Below are positions 25,101-35,003 of a stretch of DNA of 64,000 nt, in pieces. Source of the stretch: Oliverpabstia intestinalis (lineage in GTDB: Bacteria > Bacillota > Clostridia > Lachnospirales > Lachnospiraceae); contig NZ_VUMS01000009.1 in assembly GCF_009696065.1 (NCBI RefSeq), positions 1 to 64,000 of the forward strand, in the 5' to 3' direction. A program made the translations under genes and the position numbers. Every line of letters starts with the position of its first letter. Positions within the stretch are counted from its first letter, which is position 1. The notes beneath the pieces are model-generated. The model was not told the DNA's origin, ran no database searches, and worked only from the letters and a program-made list of their open reading frames with translations.

Positions 25101-27746
25101 ATGAGTAAAGAACTGGCAAAGACTTACGATCCGAAAGGACTCGAAGACCGTTTATACCAGAAATGGCTGGACAGCGGCTATTTTCATGCAAAAGTAAACA
25201 AAGCGAAGAAACCATTTACCATTGTTATGCCGCCGCCAAACGTAACAGGACAGCTGCATATGGGCCATGCACTGGATGAGACTATGCAGGATATCCTGAT
25301 CCGTTTCAAGAGGATGCAGGGATACGAAGCACTGTGGCAGCCGGGAACCGACCATGCGGCAATCGCTACAGAGGTTAAGGTTATCAACAAATTAAAAGAA
25401 CAGGGCATCGACAAAAACGAGATCGGAAGAGAAGAATTCTTAAAACATGCCTGGGCATGGAAAGAAGAGTACGGCGGAAAGATTATTAACCAGCTGAAAA
25501 AACTGGGCGCATCTGCGGACTGGGAAAGAGAGCGTTTCACGATGGACGAAGGATGTTCCAAAGCGGTGCAGGAAGTATTTATCCGTCTGTACAACAAAGG
25601 ATATATCTACAAAGGATCCCGTATCATCAACTGGTGTCCGGTATGCCAGACCTCTATCTCTGACGCGGAGGTAGAACATGAGGATCAGGACGGATTCTTC
25701 TGGCACATTAACTACCCGGTAGTTGGAGAAGAAGGAAAATTCGTAGAGATCGCAACGACCCGTCCGGAGACACTTCTGGGAGATACCGCAGTAGCGGTAA
25801 ACCCGGAAGATGACAGATATAAAGATCTGGTAGGAAAGATGCTGAAACTGCCGCTGACCGACCGTGAGATTCCGGTGATCGCCGATGCGTATGTAGACAA
25901 AGAGTTCGGAACCGGATGTGTAAAGATCACACCGGCACATGACCCGAATGACTTTGAAGTAGGAAAACGTCATAATCTGGAAGAAATCAACATTCTGAAC
26001 GATGATGCAACCATCAACGATCTGGGTGGAAAATATGCAGGCATGGATCGCTATGAAGCAAGAAAAGCTATGGTGAAAGATCTGGAAGATCTGGGACTGT
26101 TGGTAAAAGTAGTACCCCACAGTCACAGTGTAGGAACCCATGACCGTTGTGGTACAACCGTAGAGCCGATGATCAAACCACAGTGGTTTGTAAAGATGGA
26201 CGAGATGGCAAAAGCAGCTATTGACACTTTGAAAGACGGCGATCTTCAGTTTGTTCCGGAACGTTTTGATAAGACTTATCTGCACTGGCTGGAAAACATC
26301 CGTGACTGGTGTATCTCCCGTCAGTTATGGTGGGGACACAGAATCCCGGCTTATTACTGTGATGACTGCGGTGAGACCGTAGTGGCAAAAGAGATGCCGA
26401 AGATCTGCCCGAAATGTGGAAAAAATCATTTCCATCAGGATGAAGATACTCTGGATACCTGGTTTTCCTCCGCATTGTGGCCATTTTCCACACTGGGCTG
26501 GCCGGACAACACCGAAGAGATGGAATATTTCTATCCGACAGATGTACTGGTAACCGGATACGATATCATTTTCTTCTGGGTTATCCGTATGGTATTCTCC
26601 GCTCTGGAACAGACCGGAAAAGCACCTTTCCATCACGTACTGATCCACGGTCTGGTAAGAGATTCACAGGGAAGAAAGATGAGTAAATCTCTGGGTAACG
26701 GTATCGATCCGCTGGAAGTCATCGACAAGTACGGAGCGGATGCCCTGCGTCTTACATTAATGACCGGTAATGCACCTGGTAATGATATGCGTTTTTACTG
26801 GGAGCGTGTAGAGTCCAGCAGAAACTTTGCAAACAAAGTCTGGAACGCTTCCCGTTTTATCATGATGAACCTGGAAAAAGCGGAAGTTCCGTCTTCTATG
26901 GATCTTGCAAACCTGACGGCTGCAGATAAGTGGATTCTGTGCAAGTTCAATGATGTGGCAAAAGACGTTACCGATAACATGGAAAAATTTGAACTGGGTA
27001 TTGCTGTACAGAAAGTATATGACTTTATCTGGGAAGAATTCTGTGACTGGTACATCGAGATGGTAAAACCGCGTCTTTATAACGATGGGGATACCACAAA
27101 GGCAGCAGCACTGTGGACACTGAAAACGGTTCTTGGCGGTGCACTGAAACTGCTGCATCCGTACATGCCGTTTATCACAGAAGAAATTTACTGTACTTTG
27201 AATCCGGAAGAAGAATCCATTATGATCGCTTCCTGGCCGGAATGGAAAAAAGAGTGGGATTTCAAACAGGATGAAAAAGATGTTGAGATGATTAAAGAGG
27301 CAGTCAGAAGCATCCGCGGCGTACGTACCGAGATGAATGTACCGCCGAGCAAAAAAGCTACCGTATATGTAGTGGCAGAAGATGCATCTGTAAGAGAAAC
27401 CTTTGAAAAGGGTAAAATCTTCTTTGCAACACTGGCATCCGCAAGTGAAGTTCTGGTACAGTCTGATAAGAGCGGTATCGCAGAAGATGCAGTATCTGCA
27501 GTAATTCCGCAGGCGGTAATCTATATTCCGTTTGCAGAACTGGTGGATATTGAAAAAGAGATCCAGCGTCTGGAAAAAGAGGAAGGACGTCTGGAAAAAG
27601 AATTGGCCCGTGTCAACGGTATGCTGAGTAACGAACATTTCATCAGCAAAGCCCCACAGGCCAAGATTGATGAGGAAAAAGGAAAGCTGGAAAAATACAC
27701 ACAGATGATGGAACAGGTAAAAGAAAGACTGGCACAGCTGCGGTAA
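25101..27746 (+). CDS. valS: Valyl-tRNA synthetase
   Basis: 881 residues. HMGH (about 53-56, in [13 protein letters not shown]) and KMSKS (about 527) mark the class I catalytic site. The large CP1 editing domain lies between them, with a CxxC..CxxC zinc ribbon near CDDCGETV and CPKCGKN. The helical anticodon domain and C-terminal coiled coil (about 810-881) complete the ValRS form. The start at 25101 follows AAAGGAG; in-frame ATGs further up are in the T-box. Confidence 0.97.
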   Translation: MSKELAKTYDPKGLEDRLYQKWLDSGYFHAKVNKAKKPFTIVMPPPNVTGQLHMGHALDETMQDILIRFKRMQGYEALWQPGTDHAAIATEVKVINKLKEQGIDKNEIGREEFLKHAWAWKEEYGGKIINQLKKLGASADWERERFTMDEGCSKAVQEVFIRLYNKGYIYKGSRIINWCPVCQTSISDAEVEHEDQDGFFWHINYPVVGEEGKFVEIATTRPETLLGDTAVAVNPEDDRYKDLVGKMLKLPLTDREIPVIADAYVDKEFGTGCVKITPAHDPNDFEVGKRHNLEEINILNDDATINDLGGKYAGMDRYEARKAMVKDLEDLGLLVKVVPHSHSVGTHDRCGTTVEPMIKPQWFVKMDEMAKAAIDTLKDGDLQFVPERFDKTYLHWLENIRDWCISRQLWWGHRIPAYYCDDCGETVVAKEMPKICPKCGKNHFHQDEDTLDTWFSSALWPFSTLGWPDNTEEMEYFYPTDVLVTGYDIIFFWVIRMVFSALEQTGKAPFHHVLIHGLVRDSQGRKMSKSLGNGIDPLEVIDKYGADALRLTLMTGNAPGNDMRFYWERVESSRNFANKVWNASRFIMMNLEKAEVPSSMDLANLTAADKWILCKFNDVAKDVTDNMEKFELGIAVQKVYDFIWEEFCDWYIEMVKPRLYNDGDTTKAAALWTLKTVLGGALKLLHPYMPFITEEIYCTLNPEEESIMIASWPEWKKEWDFKQDEKDVEMIKEAVRSIRGVRTEMNVPPSKKATVYVVAEDASVRETFEKGKIFFATLASASEVLVQSDKSGIAEDAVSAVIPQAVIYIPFAELVDIEKEIQRLEKEEGRLEKELARVNGMLSNEHFISKAPQAKIDEEKGKLEKYTQMMEQVKERLAQLR

Positions 27747-27751
27747 GTTAT

Positions 27752-27810
27752 GCGAGCAACGAGTCAAAGTCCATGCAATTACATGAGACACCGGTGAATG
27801 CCGCGATATC
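27752..27810 (+). repeat. GCGAGCAACGAG-family dispersed repeat, copy 2
   Basis: GCGAGCAACGAGTCAAAGTC, then CATGCAATTACATGAGAC and GCCGCGATATC. It begins six bp after the valS stop, and its 3' end forms the 5' arm of the terminator at 27808-27847. Confidence 0.65.
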
Positions 27811-27847
27811 GGTTCGGAACATGTAGTGCGTGTTTCGAACCGATTTT
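27808..27847 (+). terminator. Terminator-like hairpin after valS
   Basis: ATCGGTTCG pairs perfectly with CGAACCGAT around a 19-nt loop, followed by TTT. The short T run makes it moderate. Confidence 0.6.
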
Positions 27848-27921
27848 GGGGGCGTATCTGAATACGATGAGATTTCAGGTACGCTTCTGTATTTACGCAG
27901 CAGATAGGAGCAGAAAAAAAC

Positions 27922-30117
27922 ATGAAAAAAATCAATCTGAAAAAACCTACCCGCAATCAGGTGATTCGGATCTGTAACTTGTTGTCTGTACCCCTGCAGT
28001 TTCTGGGGTGCTGTGTACTGTATCTGGTAATCGAGGCGCTTTCCCGTCATTCGCTGCGGGAAGCCTGGCAGTATATGACAGGAAGCCCTCTGATCTTTTT
28101 ATACAATGCATTTTTAATTTTTACCACAAGCCTTGTGGTATATCTGTTTAAACACAGAATCCTTGCCAGAACTATCGTGGGATGTTTCTGGTTTATTCTG
28201 GGATGCGTGAACGGATTCTTACTGTTAAACCGTGTAACTCCATTTACCGGACCGGATCTGAAACTGATTAATGACGCAATGCGTATTCTGAACAAGTATC
28301 TGTCCCCGGGACTGGTGGTTGCCGTACTGGTCGGGCTTGGTGTCCTGCTGTTATTTTTCATCTGGATGTTCCGAAAAGGCTGGAAATTTCAGGGAAAGAT
28401 GCGCTACTGGCTGAATATTCCGCTGATTGTTGCTGGTGTGGCAGCTTTTGCGTTGACAAGTAAGCTGGCGATTGATAATCGTCTGTTATCCACGTATTTT
28501 GGAAATATTGCGTATGCATATCAGGATTACGGTTATCCATACTGTCTGGCAGTTACAATTTTCGATACCGGAATCAATGAGCCGAACGGATATTCTAAAG
28601 CATTGATGGAAGATATCGTGAAAAGTGAAGGTGAGATCAAGGAAACCAAGAAAAAGAATACGGATGTCAACATCCTGTTTTTACAGCTGGAAACATTTAT
28701 CGATCCGACCGAAGTGAATTTTCTTTCTTTTTCCGAGGATCCGATTCCGAACTTCCGAAAGTTAAGTGAGGAATATTCTTCCGGCTACTACAAAGTGCCG
28801 GCAGTAGGTGCGGGAACCGCGAATACGGAGTTTGAATCTATCACCGGTATGAGTCTTCATTATTTTGGGGCGGGAGAGTATCCGTATAAGACGATTCTGA
28901 AAGAGACGACCTGCGAGAGCGCAGCCTATGATCTTAAGAAGCTCGGTTACAGTACTCATGCGATCCATAACAATGAAGCGAATTTCTACGGAAGACGAAC
29001 CGTATTTTCCAGACTTGGATTTGACACCTTTACTTCTGAGGAATATATGCCGGACATCAGTGATACCACACCGATGGGATGGGTGAAAGATCATATTCTG
29101 ACTGATGAAATTTTTAAGGCCATGGAATCCACAGAAGGTCCGGATTATGTATATACGATCTCGGTACAGGGACATGGAGATTATCCAACCGAACCAGTAC
29201 TTTCTGATCCGGAGATCAAAGTAACGGGAGCGGAATCTGAAGAGAAAAATAATGCATGGGAATATTATGTAAATCAGCTTCACGAGATGGATCAGTTTGT
29301 CAAAGAACTGACGGATCGTCTCTCTGAATTGGATGAGCGGGTGGTTCTCGTTATGTATGGAGATCATCTGCCGACCATGGATCTGAAAGTGGAGGACATG
29401 AAAAACCGTTATCTGTTCCAGACAAAATATGTGATGTGGAGCAACTTCGACATGAAGAAAAAAGACAAAAACATTGCCGCTTACCAGATGGCAGCGGAAG
29501 TGTTTAATCGTCTGGGGATTCATGAGGGAACGGTCTTTAACTATCATCAGACCAGAAAAGGAAGCAGGAATTATCAGCTGGATCTGCAGGCATTGCAGTA
29601 TGATATCCTGTATGGAAAACAGTATGTTTACGGTGGTGAGAATCCGTTTGAGGCAACAAAGATGCAGCTTGGGATCTATCCTGCAACACTGGAACGGCTG
29701 GAGTCCATCGGAAATGGAAGCTATTATGTCTATGGAACCAATTTTACGGCAGCGAGCAGACTGGAGATTAACAAAGAACTGCAGGAAACACAGTACATCA
29801 GTCCGACACAGCTGCTGGTGCAGAATGTGGAACTGGCAGATGGCGATCAGGTGTCAGTTGCGACACAGAGTAACAGTTCCACAAAGAAAGTGCTGTCACG
29901 AACCGATTATCTTACATACAATGAGGATAATGGAGAACTGATGTCACAGGAAAACTATCAGGCAAAAAAATCAGCAAAAGCGATGCTTGAGCGGCTGAAG
30001 GAACAGCATGCAGAGAAAACAGAGGATGACGGGCAGGCAGCGGAAGAAACGCCAACAGAGGAAACAACACCGGAACTGTCTCTGACACCGGCACCTGCGT
30101 CCACACCGGAATCCTGA
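27922..30117 (+). CDS. LTA-synthase-family membrane sulfatase-like enzyme
   Basis: 731 residues. Five or so membrane helices (to about residue 160) anchor an extracytoplasmic alkaline-phosphatase-fold domain from about 249 (VNILFLQLETF). The catalytic Thr is in GAGTANTEFE (about 299); metal ligands are in QLETF, QGHGDYP and YGDHLP. Such enzymes move glycerol-phosphate from phosphatidylglycerol onto lipoteichoic acid or glycolipids. Beyond about residue 560 there is an extra segment with an IPT/TIG-like look (YYVYGTNFTAASRLEINKEL), and the tail after 690 is rich in Glu, Thr and Pro. That extension is not part of the standard LtaS. Confidence 0.87.
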   Translation: MKKINLKKPTRNQVIRICNLLSVPLQFLGCCVLYLVIEALSRHSLREAWQYMTGSPLIFLYNAFLIFTTSLVVYLFKHRILARTIVGCFWFILGCVNGFLLLNRVTPFTGPDLKLINDAMRILNKYLSPGLVVAVLVGLGVLLLFFIWMFRKGWKFQGKMRYWLNIPLIVAGVAAFALTSKLAIDNRLLSTYFGNIAYAYQDYGYPYCLAVTIFDTGINEPNGYSKALMEDIVKSEGEIKETKKKNTDVNILFLQLETFIDPTEVNFLSFSEDPIPNFRKLSEEYSSGYYKVPAVGAGTANTEFESITGMSLHYFGAGEYPYKTILKETTCESAAYDLKKLGYSTHAIHNNEANFYGRRTVFSRLGFDTFTSEEYMPDISDTTPMGWVKDHILTDEIFKAMESTEGPDYVYTISVQGHGDYPTEPVLSDPEIKVTGAESEEKNNAWEYYVNQLHEMDQFVKELTDRLSELDERVVLVMYGDHLPTMDLKVEDMKNRYLFQTKYVMWSNFDMKKKDKNIAAYQMAAEVFNRLGIHEGTVFNYHQTRKGSRNYQLDLQALQYDILYGKQYVYGGENPFEATKMQLGIYPATLERLESIGNGSYYVYGTNFTAASRLEINKELQETQYISPTQLLVQNVELADGDQVSVATQSNSSTKKVLSRTDYLTYNEDNGELMSQENYQAKKSAKAMLERLKEQHAEKTEDDGQAAEETPTEETTPELSLTPAPASTPES

Positions 30118-30179
30118 GAAAAGACCGGCTTCCGGTATTACGGAAACTGGAAAAAGTCAAAAGTTGCGACATAATTTAC

Positions 30180-30207
30180 TTGATTATTACCACCACTATT
30201 ATATAAT
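30180..30207 (+). promoter_or_regulatory. folC promoter
   Basis: TTGATT and TATAAT with a 16-bp spacer. The spacer contains ATTACCACCACT (30185-30196), the perfect inverted complement of AGTGGTGGTAAT (30245-30256), which carries the folC ribosome-binding site. Confidence 0.65.
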
Positions 30208-30257
30208 GGAAAGTACCGGGAAACCGGACAAATACATTAGATAAAGTGGTGGTAATT

Positions 30258-31556
30258 TTGAATTATAGAGAAATCGTAGATTATATTGAAGAGATACCGA
30301 AGTTTACATCGAAAAATCCGCTGGATCACACGAAGGCACTGCTGAAGTGTCTGGGCGATCCCCAGAATCAGATGCAGGTGATCCATGTGGCGGGAACCAA
30401 TGGAAAAGGAAGCGTCTGTGCATATCTGGATTCCATGCTCCGGGCAGGAGGTTACAAAGTTGGTTTATTTACTTCGCCACATCTGGTAAAGATCAATGAA
30501 CGTTTTAAAATCAACGGAGAGATGATTTCCGATGAACGGTTTGTAAAAGTTTTTGAAGAAGTACAGAAGATTATTAAAAAGGCACAGGAAGACGGACTGG
30601 ATCACCCGAGCTATTTTGAGACACTGTTTCTGATGGGAATGGTTGTTTTTAAAGAAGCAGATGTGGATTATGTGGTTCTGGAGACCGGCCTTGGTGGAAG
30701 ACTAGATGCGACCAACACTGTAGATCATCCGCTGGCATGCATCATTACTTCTATCAGTCTGGATCATGTGGAATATCTGGGAGACACCATCGGAAAAATT
30801 GCCGGTGAAAAGGCAGGAATCATCAAACCACAGGTTCCGGTGATCTATGACGGACATCAGCCGGAGGCTTCCGAAGTGATTGAAAAACGTGCCAACGAAC
30901 TGGGTTCCCCGGCATTTGCACTGACCGAGGACATGTATGAAATGCAGAAAAATACAAGAGAGGGCATTGATTTTTCCTTTCATTGTAAGTATTATAATAC
31001 TGTTCAACTGTCGATTCCATATATTGCACCGTACCAGATGATGAATGCATCGCTGGCGTTTTTCACGATGGAACAGCTGCGGGATGTGCATAAGATTCCG
31101 TTGGAAAAGCTGATCGAGGGATTGAAAAATACGCACTGGGAAGGTCGTATGGAGACTGTTTTACCGGATGTGATCGTAGACGGGGCACACAATGCAGATG
31201 GTGTGGCGCGGTTTGTGGAGACGGCGTGTCATTTTGGAAAAGAACATCCGATTACGCTGTTATTTTCGGCAGTGGCTGATAAGGATTATGAAAAAATGAT
31301 CCGTACAGTCAGCGAAAAGATCCGTCCGAGAGCAGTAGTTGCCACAGAAGTTGGCGGCAGCAGAGTTGTACCGGCTACGGAACTGGCAGAGTTTTTCAAG
31401 GAAGACGGATGTGAACAGGTGATCGCCGAGGCAAATGTAGGAGAGGCATTTGAAAAAGCGTTGTCTTTAAAGGGCGATGGAATGTTATTCTGCGTTGGAT
31501 CTCTTTATCTGGTAGGTGAGATCAAGGAGTACCTTCAGAAGAATCCAGAAGCATAG
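30258..31556 (+). CDS. folC: Folylpolyglutamate synthase / dihydrofolate synthase
   Basis: 432 residues. Mur-ligase fold with the P-loop GTNGKGS (about 47-53), the Omega loop region FTSPHLVKINERF and the second-domain signature LDHVEYLGDTIGKIAGEKAG. It adds glutamate to folates in the cytoplasm. I favour the TTG at 30258 (product begins MNYREIVDYIEE, like other FolC) with GGTGG five bases before it; a GTG at 30246 is in frame but overlaps that site. Confidence 0.92.
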   Translation: MNYREIVDYIEEIPKFTSKNPLDHTKALLKCLGDPQNQMQVIHVAGTNGKGSVCAYLDSMLRAGGYKVGLFTSPHLVKINERFKINGEMISDERFVKVFEEVQKIIKKAQEDGLDHPSYFETLFLMGMVVFKEADVDYVVLETGLGGRLDATNTVDHPLACIITSISLDHVEYLGDTIGKIAGEKAGIIKPQVPVIYDGHQPEASEVIEKRANELGSPAFALTEDMYEMQKNTREGIDFSFHCKYYNTVQLSIPYIAPYQMMNASLAFFTMEQLRDVHKIPLEKLIEGLKNTHWEGRMETVLPDVIVDGAHNADGVARFVETACHFGKEHPITLLFSAVADKDYEKMIRTVSEKIRPRAVVATEVGGSRVVPATELAEFFKEDGCEQVIAEANVGEAFEKALSLKGDGMLFCVGSLYLVGEIKEYLQKNPEA

Positions 31557-31567
31557 GAGAGAAAAGA

Positions 31568-31717
31568 ATGATTAATTACGAAGAGGAATTGAAAAAATTC
31601 AAACCCTGTCTTGATGTGGACGAGATCGAGAGTGCGGTATATACACGGGATCTGACCGATATCGTGGATATCCTGCAGGAGATGCTGAAAACAGAGAAAA
31701 AAGACCGGAAAGAATAA
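31568..31717 (+). CDS. Small acidic protein, 49 residues
   Basis: Begins MINYEEELKKFKPCLDVDEI and ends in a Lys/Glu-rich tail. TAGGAGAG lies just before the ATG. It sits 11 bp after folC and 10 bp before the TPR protein gene, so the three are probably one operon. I do not recognise a family; the composition suggests a two-helix soluble protein. Confidence 0.65.
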   Translation: MINYEEELKKFKPCLDVDEIESAVYTRDLTDIVDILQEMLKTEKKDRKE

Positions 31718-31727
31718 GGGGTAAAAC

Positions 31728-33341
31728 ATGAATTGTATGAATTGCGGAGCTCCGATCGGAAAGTCGGATTACTGTACGAGCTGCGGCTTTCATGTGGAAG
31801 TACAGAAGAAAATCTGGCAGTTGTCCAATACCTATTACAATCTGGGACTGGACAAGGCACAGATCCGGGATCTGTCCGGAGCCATTGATCTGTTAAAACG
31901 CAGTCTGAAGTTTAACAAGCTGAATGTTCAGGCGAGAAACCTGCTGGGACTGGTATATTTTGAGACCGGTGAGGCAGTGGCAGCGTTGAGTGAATGGATC
32001 ATCAGTAAAAATATCATGCCGGAGAATAACATCGCTTCCGAGTATATCGAACGGCTGCAGCAGAATGCCAACAAACTGGATGTGATCAATCAGACTATCA
32101 AAAAGTATAATGACAGTCTGCAATGCTGTCGCAAAGGCAGTGAGGATGTGGCGGTGATCCAGCTGAAAAAGATTCTGAATCAGAATCCGAAGCTGATCAA
32201 GGGATATCATCTGCTGGCCCTGATCTACCTGAAAAAAGAAGAATATGAAAAAGCAAGACGAATTCTGAAAAAAGCGGCGAAGATTGATAAGACAAACTCC
32301 ACAACGCTGCGCTTTTTGCGGGAAGTAGACGAACAGACCGGAACAATTACCAGCCTGGAACCAAGAAGGTGGGCATTTGGTCTGCGTGAGAAGGAAGAAA
32401 AGGTTTCGGGTAATCAGTCGATTGCCTATCGGACAGAAAATGATGTGGTGATCCAGCCACCGACCTTCCGTGAAAGCTCCATGGCAGCGACACTGCTGAA
32501 TCTTGGATTTGGTTTTCTGGTGGGGGCCTGTCTGGTATGGTTTTTGATGGTACCTGCAAACACACAGCGGATCAATAAAGCGGCAAACGAAAAAGTCGTA
32601 AGCTACAGCAACACTATGGCGACACAGTCTGCTGAGATGAATAAGCTCCAGGAACAGATTGACCAGTCTGAAGAGACGGTGGCATCTGCCCAGCAGCAGA
32701 TTGAGGATGCCCAGAATCAGACAAGCAGTTATGAGAATCTGATTAAAGCATATGCCGCTTTTCAGAGTGGAAATTATACTTCGGCAGCGAATGTTCTGCA
32801 GAATGTGCAGGCAGATCTGCTGTCTGTAGATGCAAAAGAAATTTATGATTCAATTTACAAGAGTATCCAGTCAACGATGAAGAATAATCTGAAAAGTCAG
32901 GGTGAACAGGCATTTTATGCCAAGGATTATGAGACGGCAATTACAGATTTGAATCAGGCACTGGAGATGGATGACAGCGATTATGAAGTATTAAATCTGT
33001 TGGCGCATTCTTATCGGCTTGACGAACAGTATGATAAAGCAGTGGAGATTTTCCAGAAGATCGTAGACCAGTTTCCGGGAACAAAACGTGCTTCCACCGC
33101 ACAGAAATATATTGATAACGGTGGAAAGGGATTTGACAGCGTTGGTCAGAAAAACAGTTCCGGAACAGGAACTGCACAGACACAGGATCAGACAGGGAAT
33201 CAGGAGACTGTTTCACAGGATACTGCAGAACAAAGCAGTGCAGGTGATACGGCAGATACACAGAATACAGGCGAGACCGGGGCCGATCAGAACGGCAATG
33301 GAGGAGAAGCCGAAGGAACTTCCGGAGAAAACGGACAATAA
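31728..33341 (+). CDS. Zinc-ribbon and TPR membrane protein
   Basis: 537 residues. Cys3, Cys6, Cys16 and Cys19 form a short zinc ribbon (MNCMNCGAP..YCTSCGF). TPR helices follow (about 35-210), then one membrane helix (about 262-284, LNLGFGFLVGACLVWFLMV), a Gln/Glu-rich coiled coil (about 300-345), a second TPR block (about 350-450) and a low-complexity Gln/Thr/Gly tail. The first half would be cytoplasmic and the second outside. It looks like a scaffold; no enzymatic motif is seen. It ends at a very strong terminator. Confidence 0.75.
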   Translation: MNCMNCGAPIGKSDYCTSCGFHVEVQKKIWQLSNTYYNLGLDKAQIRDLSGAIDLLKRSLKFNKLNVQARNLLGLVYFETGEAVAALSEWIISKNIMPENNIASEYIERLQQNANKLDVINQTIKKYNDSLQCCRKGSEDVAVIQLKKILNQNPKLIKGYHLLALIYLKKEEYEKARRILKKAAKIDKTNSTTLRFLREVDEQTGTITSLEPRRWAFGLREKEEKVSGNQSIAYRTENDVVIQPPTFRESSMAATLLNLGFGFLVGACLVWFLMVPANTQRINKAANEKVVSYSNTMATQSAEMNKLQEQIDQSEETVASAQQQIEDAQNQTSSYENLIKAYAAFQSGNYTSAANVLQNVQADLLSVDAKEIYDSIYKSIQSTMKNNLKSQGEQAFYAKDYETAITDLNQALEMDDSDYEVLNLLAHSYRLDEQYDKAVEIFQKIVDQFPGTKRASTAQKYIDNGGKGFDSVGQKNSSGTGTAQTQDQTGNQETVSQDTAEQSSAGDTADTQNTGETGADQNGNGGEAEGTSGENGQ

Positions 33342-33351
33342 GAGAAACCTC

Positions 33352-33397
33352 AAAACGGGGGAAATACAAAAGAATTTGTATTTCCCCCGTTTTTTTG
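33352..33397 (+). terminator. Strong intrinsic terminator before spoIIAA
   Basis: AAACGGGGGAAATACAAA pairs perfectly with its complement around a 4-nt loop; seven T follow. One of the best terminators in the window. Confidence 0.93.
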
Positions 33398-33444
33398 TAA
33401 AGATAAGGAACCGTTATAAATAATCAGAAAAGGGGAGGATATTT

Positions 33445-33774
33445 ATGGAACAATTTCAGGTGAAGGGGCGGACTCTGGTCATACGGATGCCGAAAGAACT
33501 GGATCACCATACCACGGGGCAGATTCCGGGAATAGCAGATCGCATGATCGGCGAGAAGAATATTCAGCGGATTGAATTTGATTTTCGAGACACCGGATTC
33601 ATGGACAGCTCAGGGATCGGAGTGATCATGGGACGGTATCAAAAGCTGCGGCTGCTTGGAGGCAGTGTGGCAGTGACCCACGTCAGCGATCGAATCTGGA
33701 GAATTTTGCATCTTGCAGGAGTGACAAAGGTGATTGAAGTAGAAAAAGAACGAAACTGGAAGGAAAGCAAATAA
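33445..33774 (+). CDS. spoIIAA: Anti-sigma F factor antagonist SpoIIAA
   Basis: 109 residues, STAS fold, with the phosphorylatable Ser in FMDSSGIGVIMGRY (about 57). When dephosphorylated by SpoIIE it frees sigma F from SpoIIAB in the forespore. GGGGAGG lies before the ATG. It is the first gene of the classical spoIIAA-spoIIAB-sigF trio (12 bp to the next). A weak sigma-H-like match (AAGGAACC, 12 bp, CAGAAAAG, about 33406-33435) precedes it. Confidence 0.95.
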   Translation: MEQFQVKGRTLVIRMPKELDHHTTGQIPGIADRMIGEKNIQRIEFDFRDTGFMDSSGIGVIMGRYQKLRLLGGSVAVTHVSDRIWRILHLAGVTKVIEVEKERNWKESK

Positions 33775-33786
33775 GGGGGAGAAACG

Positions 33787-34230
33787 ATGGAACAGAAGAA
33801 TGAAATGATGATTACGTTTGACAGCAGATCCAGTAATGAATCATTTGCAAGAGTGGCAGTAGCGGCGTTTACGACACAGTTAAATCCCACACTGGAAGAG
33901 GTAGCTGATATCAAGACCGCTGTATCTGAAGCAATTACAAATGCAATTATTCACGGATATGACAACCAGGTGAAAAAGATCCGGATCCGCTGTCGAGTCA
34001 GTGACCGGACCTTGTATGTAGAGGTGGAAGATGACGGAAAGGGAATTGCAGATGTGAAAAAGGCGATGGAACCCATGTATACAACAAGACCGGATCTGGA
34101 TCGCTCCGGGATGGGTTTTGCTTTCATGGAAGCATTTATGGATCAGGTGGAAGTGGAATCGGAAGCAGGTGTGGGAACAATTGTCCGGATGAAAAAGACA
34201 ATCGGACAGACACAGCAGCCATTTGCATAA
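33787..34230 (+). CDS. spoIIAB: Anti-sigma F factor / serine kinase SpoIIAB
   Basis: 147 residues with the GHKL ATPase fold: N box in SEAITNAIIHGY, G1 box in EDDGKGI and G2 box in RSGMGFAFM. It binds sigma F and phosphorylates SpoIIAA. AAGGGGGAG precedes the ATG. It ends 11 bp before sigF. Confidence 0.95.
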   Translation: MEQKNEMMITFDSRSSNESFARVAVAAFTTQLNPTLEEVADIKTAVSEAITNAIIHGYDNQVKKIRIRCRVSDRTLYVEVEDDGKGIADVKKAMEPMYTTRPDLDRSGMGFAFMEAFMDQVEVESEAGVGTIVRMKKTIGQTQQPFA

Positions 34231-34241
34231 AAGGAGGCCCT

Positions 34242-34955
34242 ATGGAGCGTACCCTCAGATTGATACAGAGAGCACACGAAGGGGATAAGGAGGCGAGGGA
34301 CATACTGGTGGAAGAGAATGTCGGGCTTGTCTGGAGTATTGTTCGCCGATTTCAAAACAGAGGTGTGGAATCGGAAGATCTGTTTCAGATCGGAACCATC
34401 GGGCTGATCAAAGCGGTGGATAAATTCGACTGCAGCTATGAGGTTTGCTTTTCCACCTATGCAGTTCCGATGATTGCCGGAGAGATCAAACGGTATCTGC
34501 GAGATGACGGGATACTGAAAGTAAGCCGTTCCCTGAAGGAAACAGCGGGGAAAGCCTACCGGATCCGGGAGCAGCAGGAAAAGCAGACGGGAAGAGAGCC
34601 GACTGTCCGGGAGATTGCCGGGATACTGGGAATCCCACCGGAGGAACTGATGGAGGCGATGGAGTCTTATGCGCAGGTGGAATCCCTGCAGCAGACAATT
34701 TACCAGGGAGAAGGCAATACCATCCTTCTGATAGACAAACTGGAAGAAAAAGTGAACCAGAGTGAACAGGTGCTGAACAGGTTGTTTTTGGAAGAAATCC
34801 TTGGAAAACTGGAAGGTGAAGAACGGGAATTGATCTATCAGCGGTATTTTCAGGAAAAAACACAGAGTGTGATTGCAAAAGAGATGGGAATTTCACAGGT
34901 ACAGGTCTCGCGGATGGAAAAGAGAATTCTGAGAAAAATACAGGAGGAAGTATAG
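34242..34955 (+). CDS. sigF: Sporulation sigma factor F
   Basis: 237 residues. Region 2 (VGLVWSIVRRF, EDLFQIGTIGLIKAVDKFD, FSTYAVPMIAGEIKRYLRDD), region 3 and region 4 helix-turn-helix (TQSVIAKEMGISQVQVSRME) are complete. It is the first forespore-specific sigma factor. An AAAGGAGG site precedes the ATG. A sigma-G/F-type promoter for the next genes begins inside its last codons. Confidence 0.95.
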   Translation: MERTLRLIQRAHEGDKEARDILVEENVGLVWSIVRRFQNRGVESEDLFQIGTIGLIKAVDKFDCSYEVCFSTYAVPMIAGEIKRYLRDDGILKVSRSLKETAGKAYRIREQQEKQTGREPTVREIAGILGIPPEELMEAMESYAQVESLQQTIYQGEGNTILLIDKLEEKVNQSEQVLNRLFLEEILGKLEGEERELIYQRYFQEKTQSVIAKEMGISQVQVSRMEKRILRKIQEEV

Positions 34956-34978
34956 AGGATTCATTTTGACACATACTA
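34950..34978 (+). promoter_or_regulatory. Forespore (sigma G/F-type) promoter of the spoVA operon
   Basis: GTATA (34950-34954) and CATACTA (34972-34978) are 17 bp apart, close to the B. subtilis sigma G pattern (GnATR, about 18 bp, CATnnTA). The position, overlapping the sigF stop and just before the 48-codon gene and spoVAA, is where a forespore promoter for spoVA is expected. Confidence 0.65.
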
Positions 34979-35003
34979 CTTACAAAAGAAAGGAAGTGGT
35001 AGG

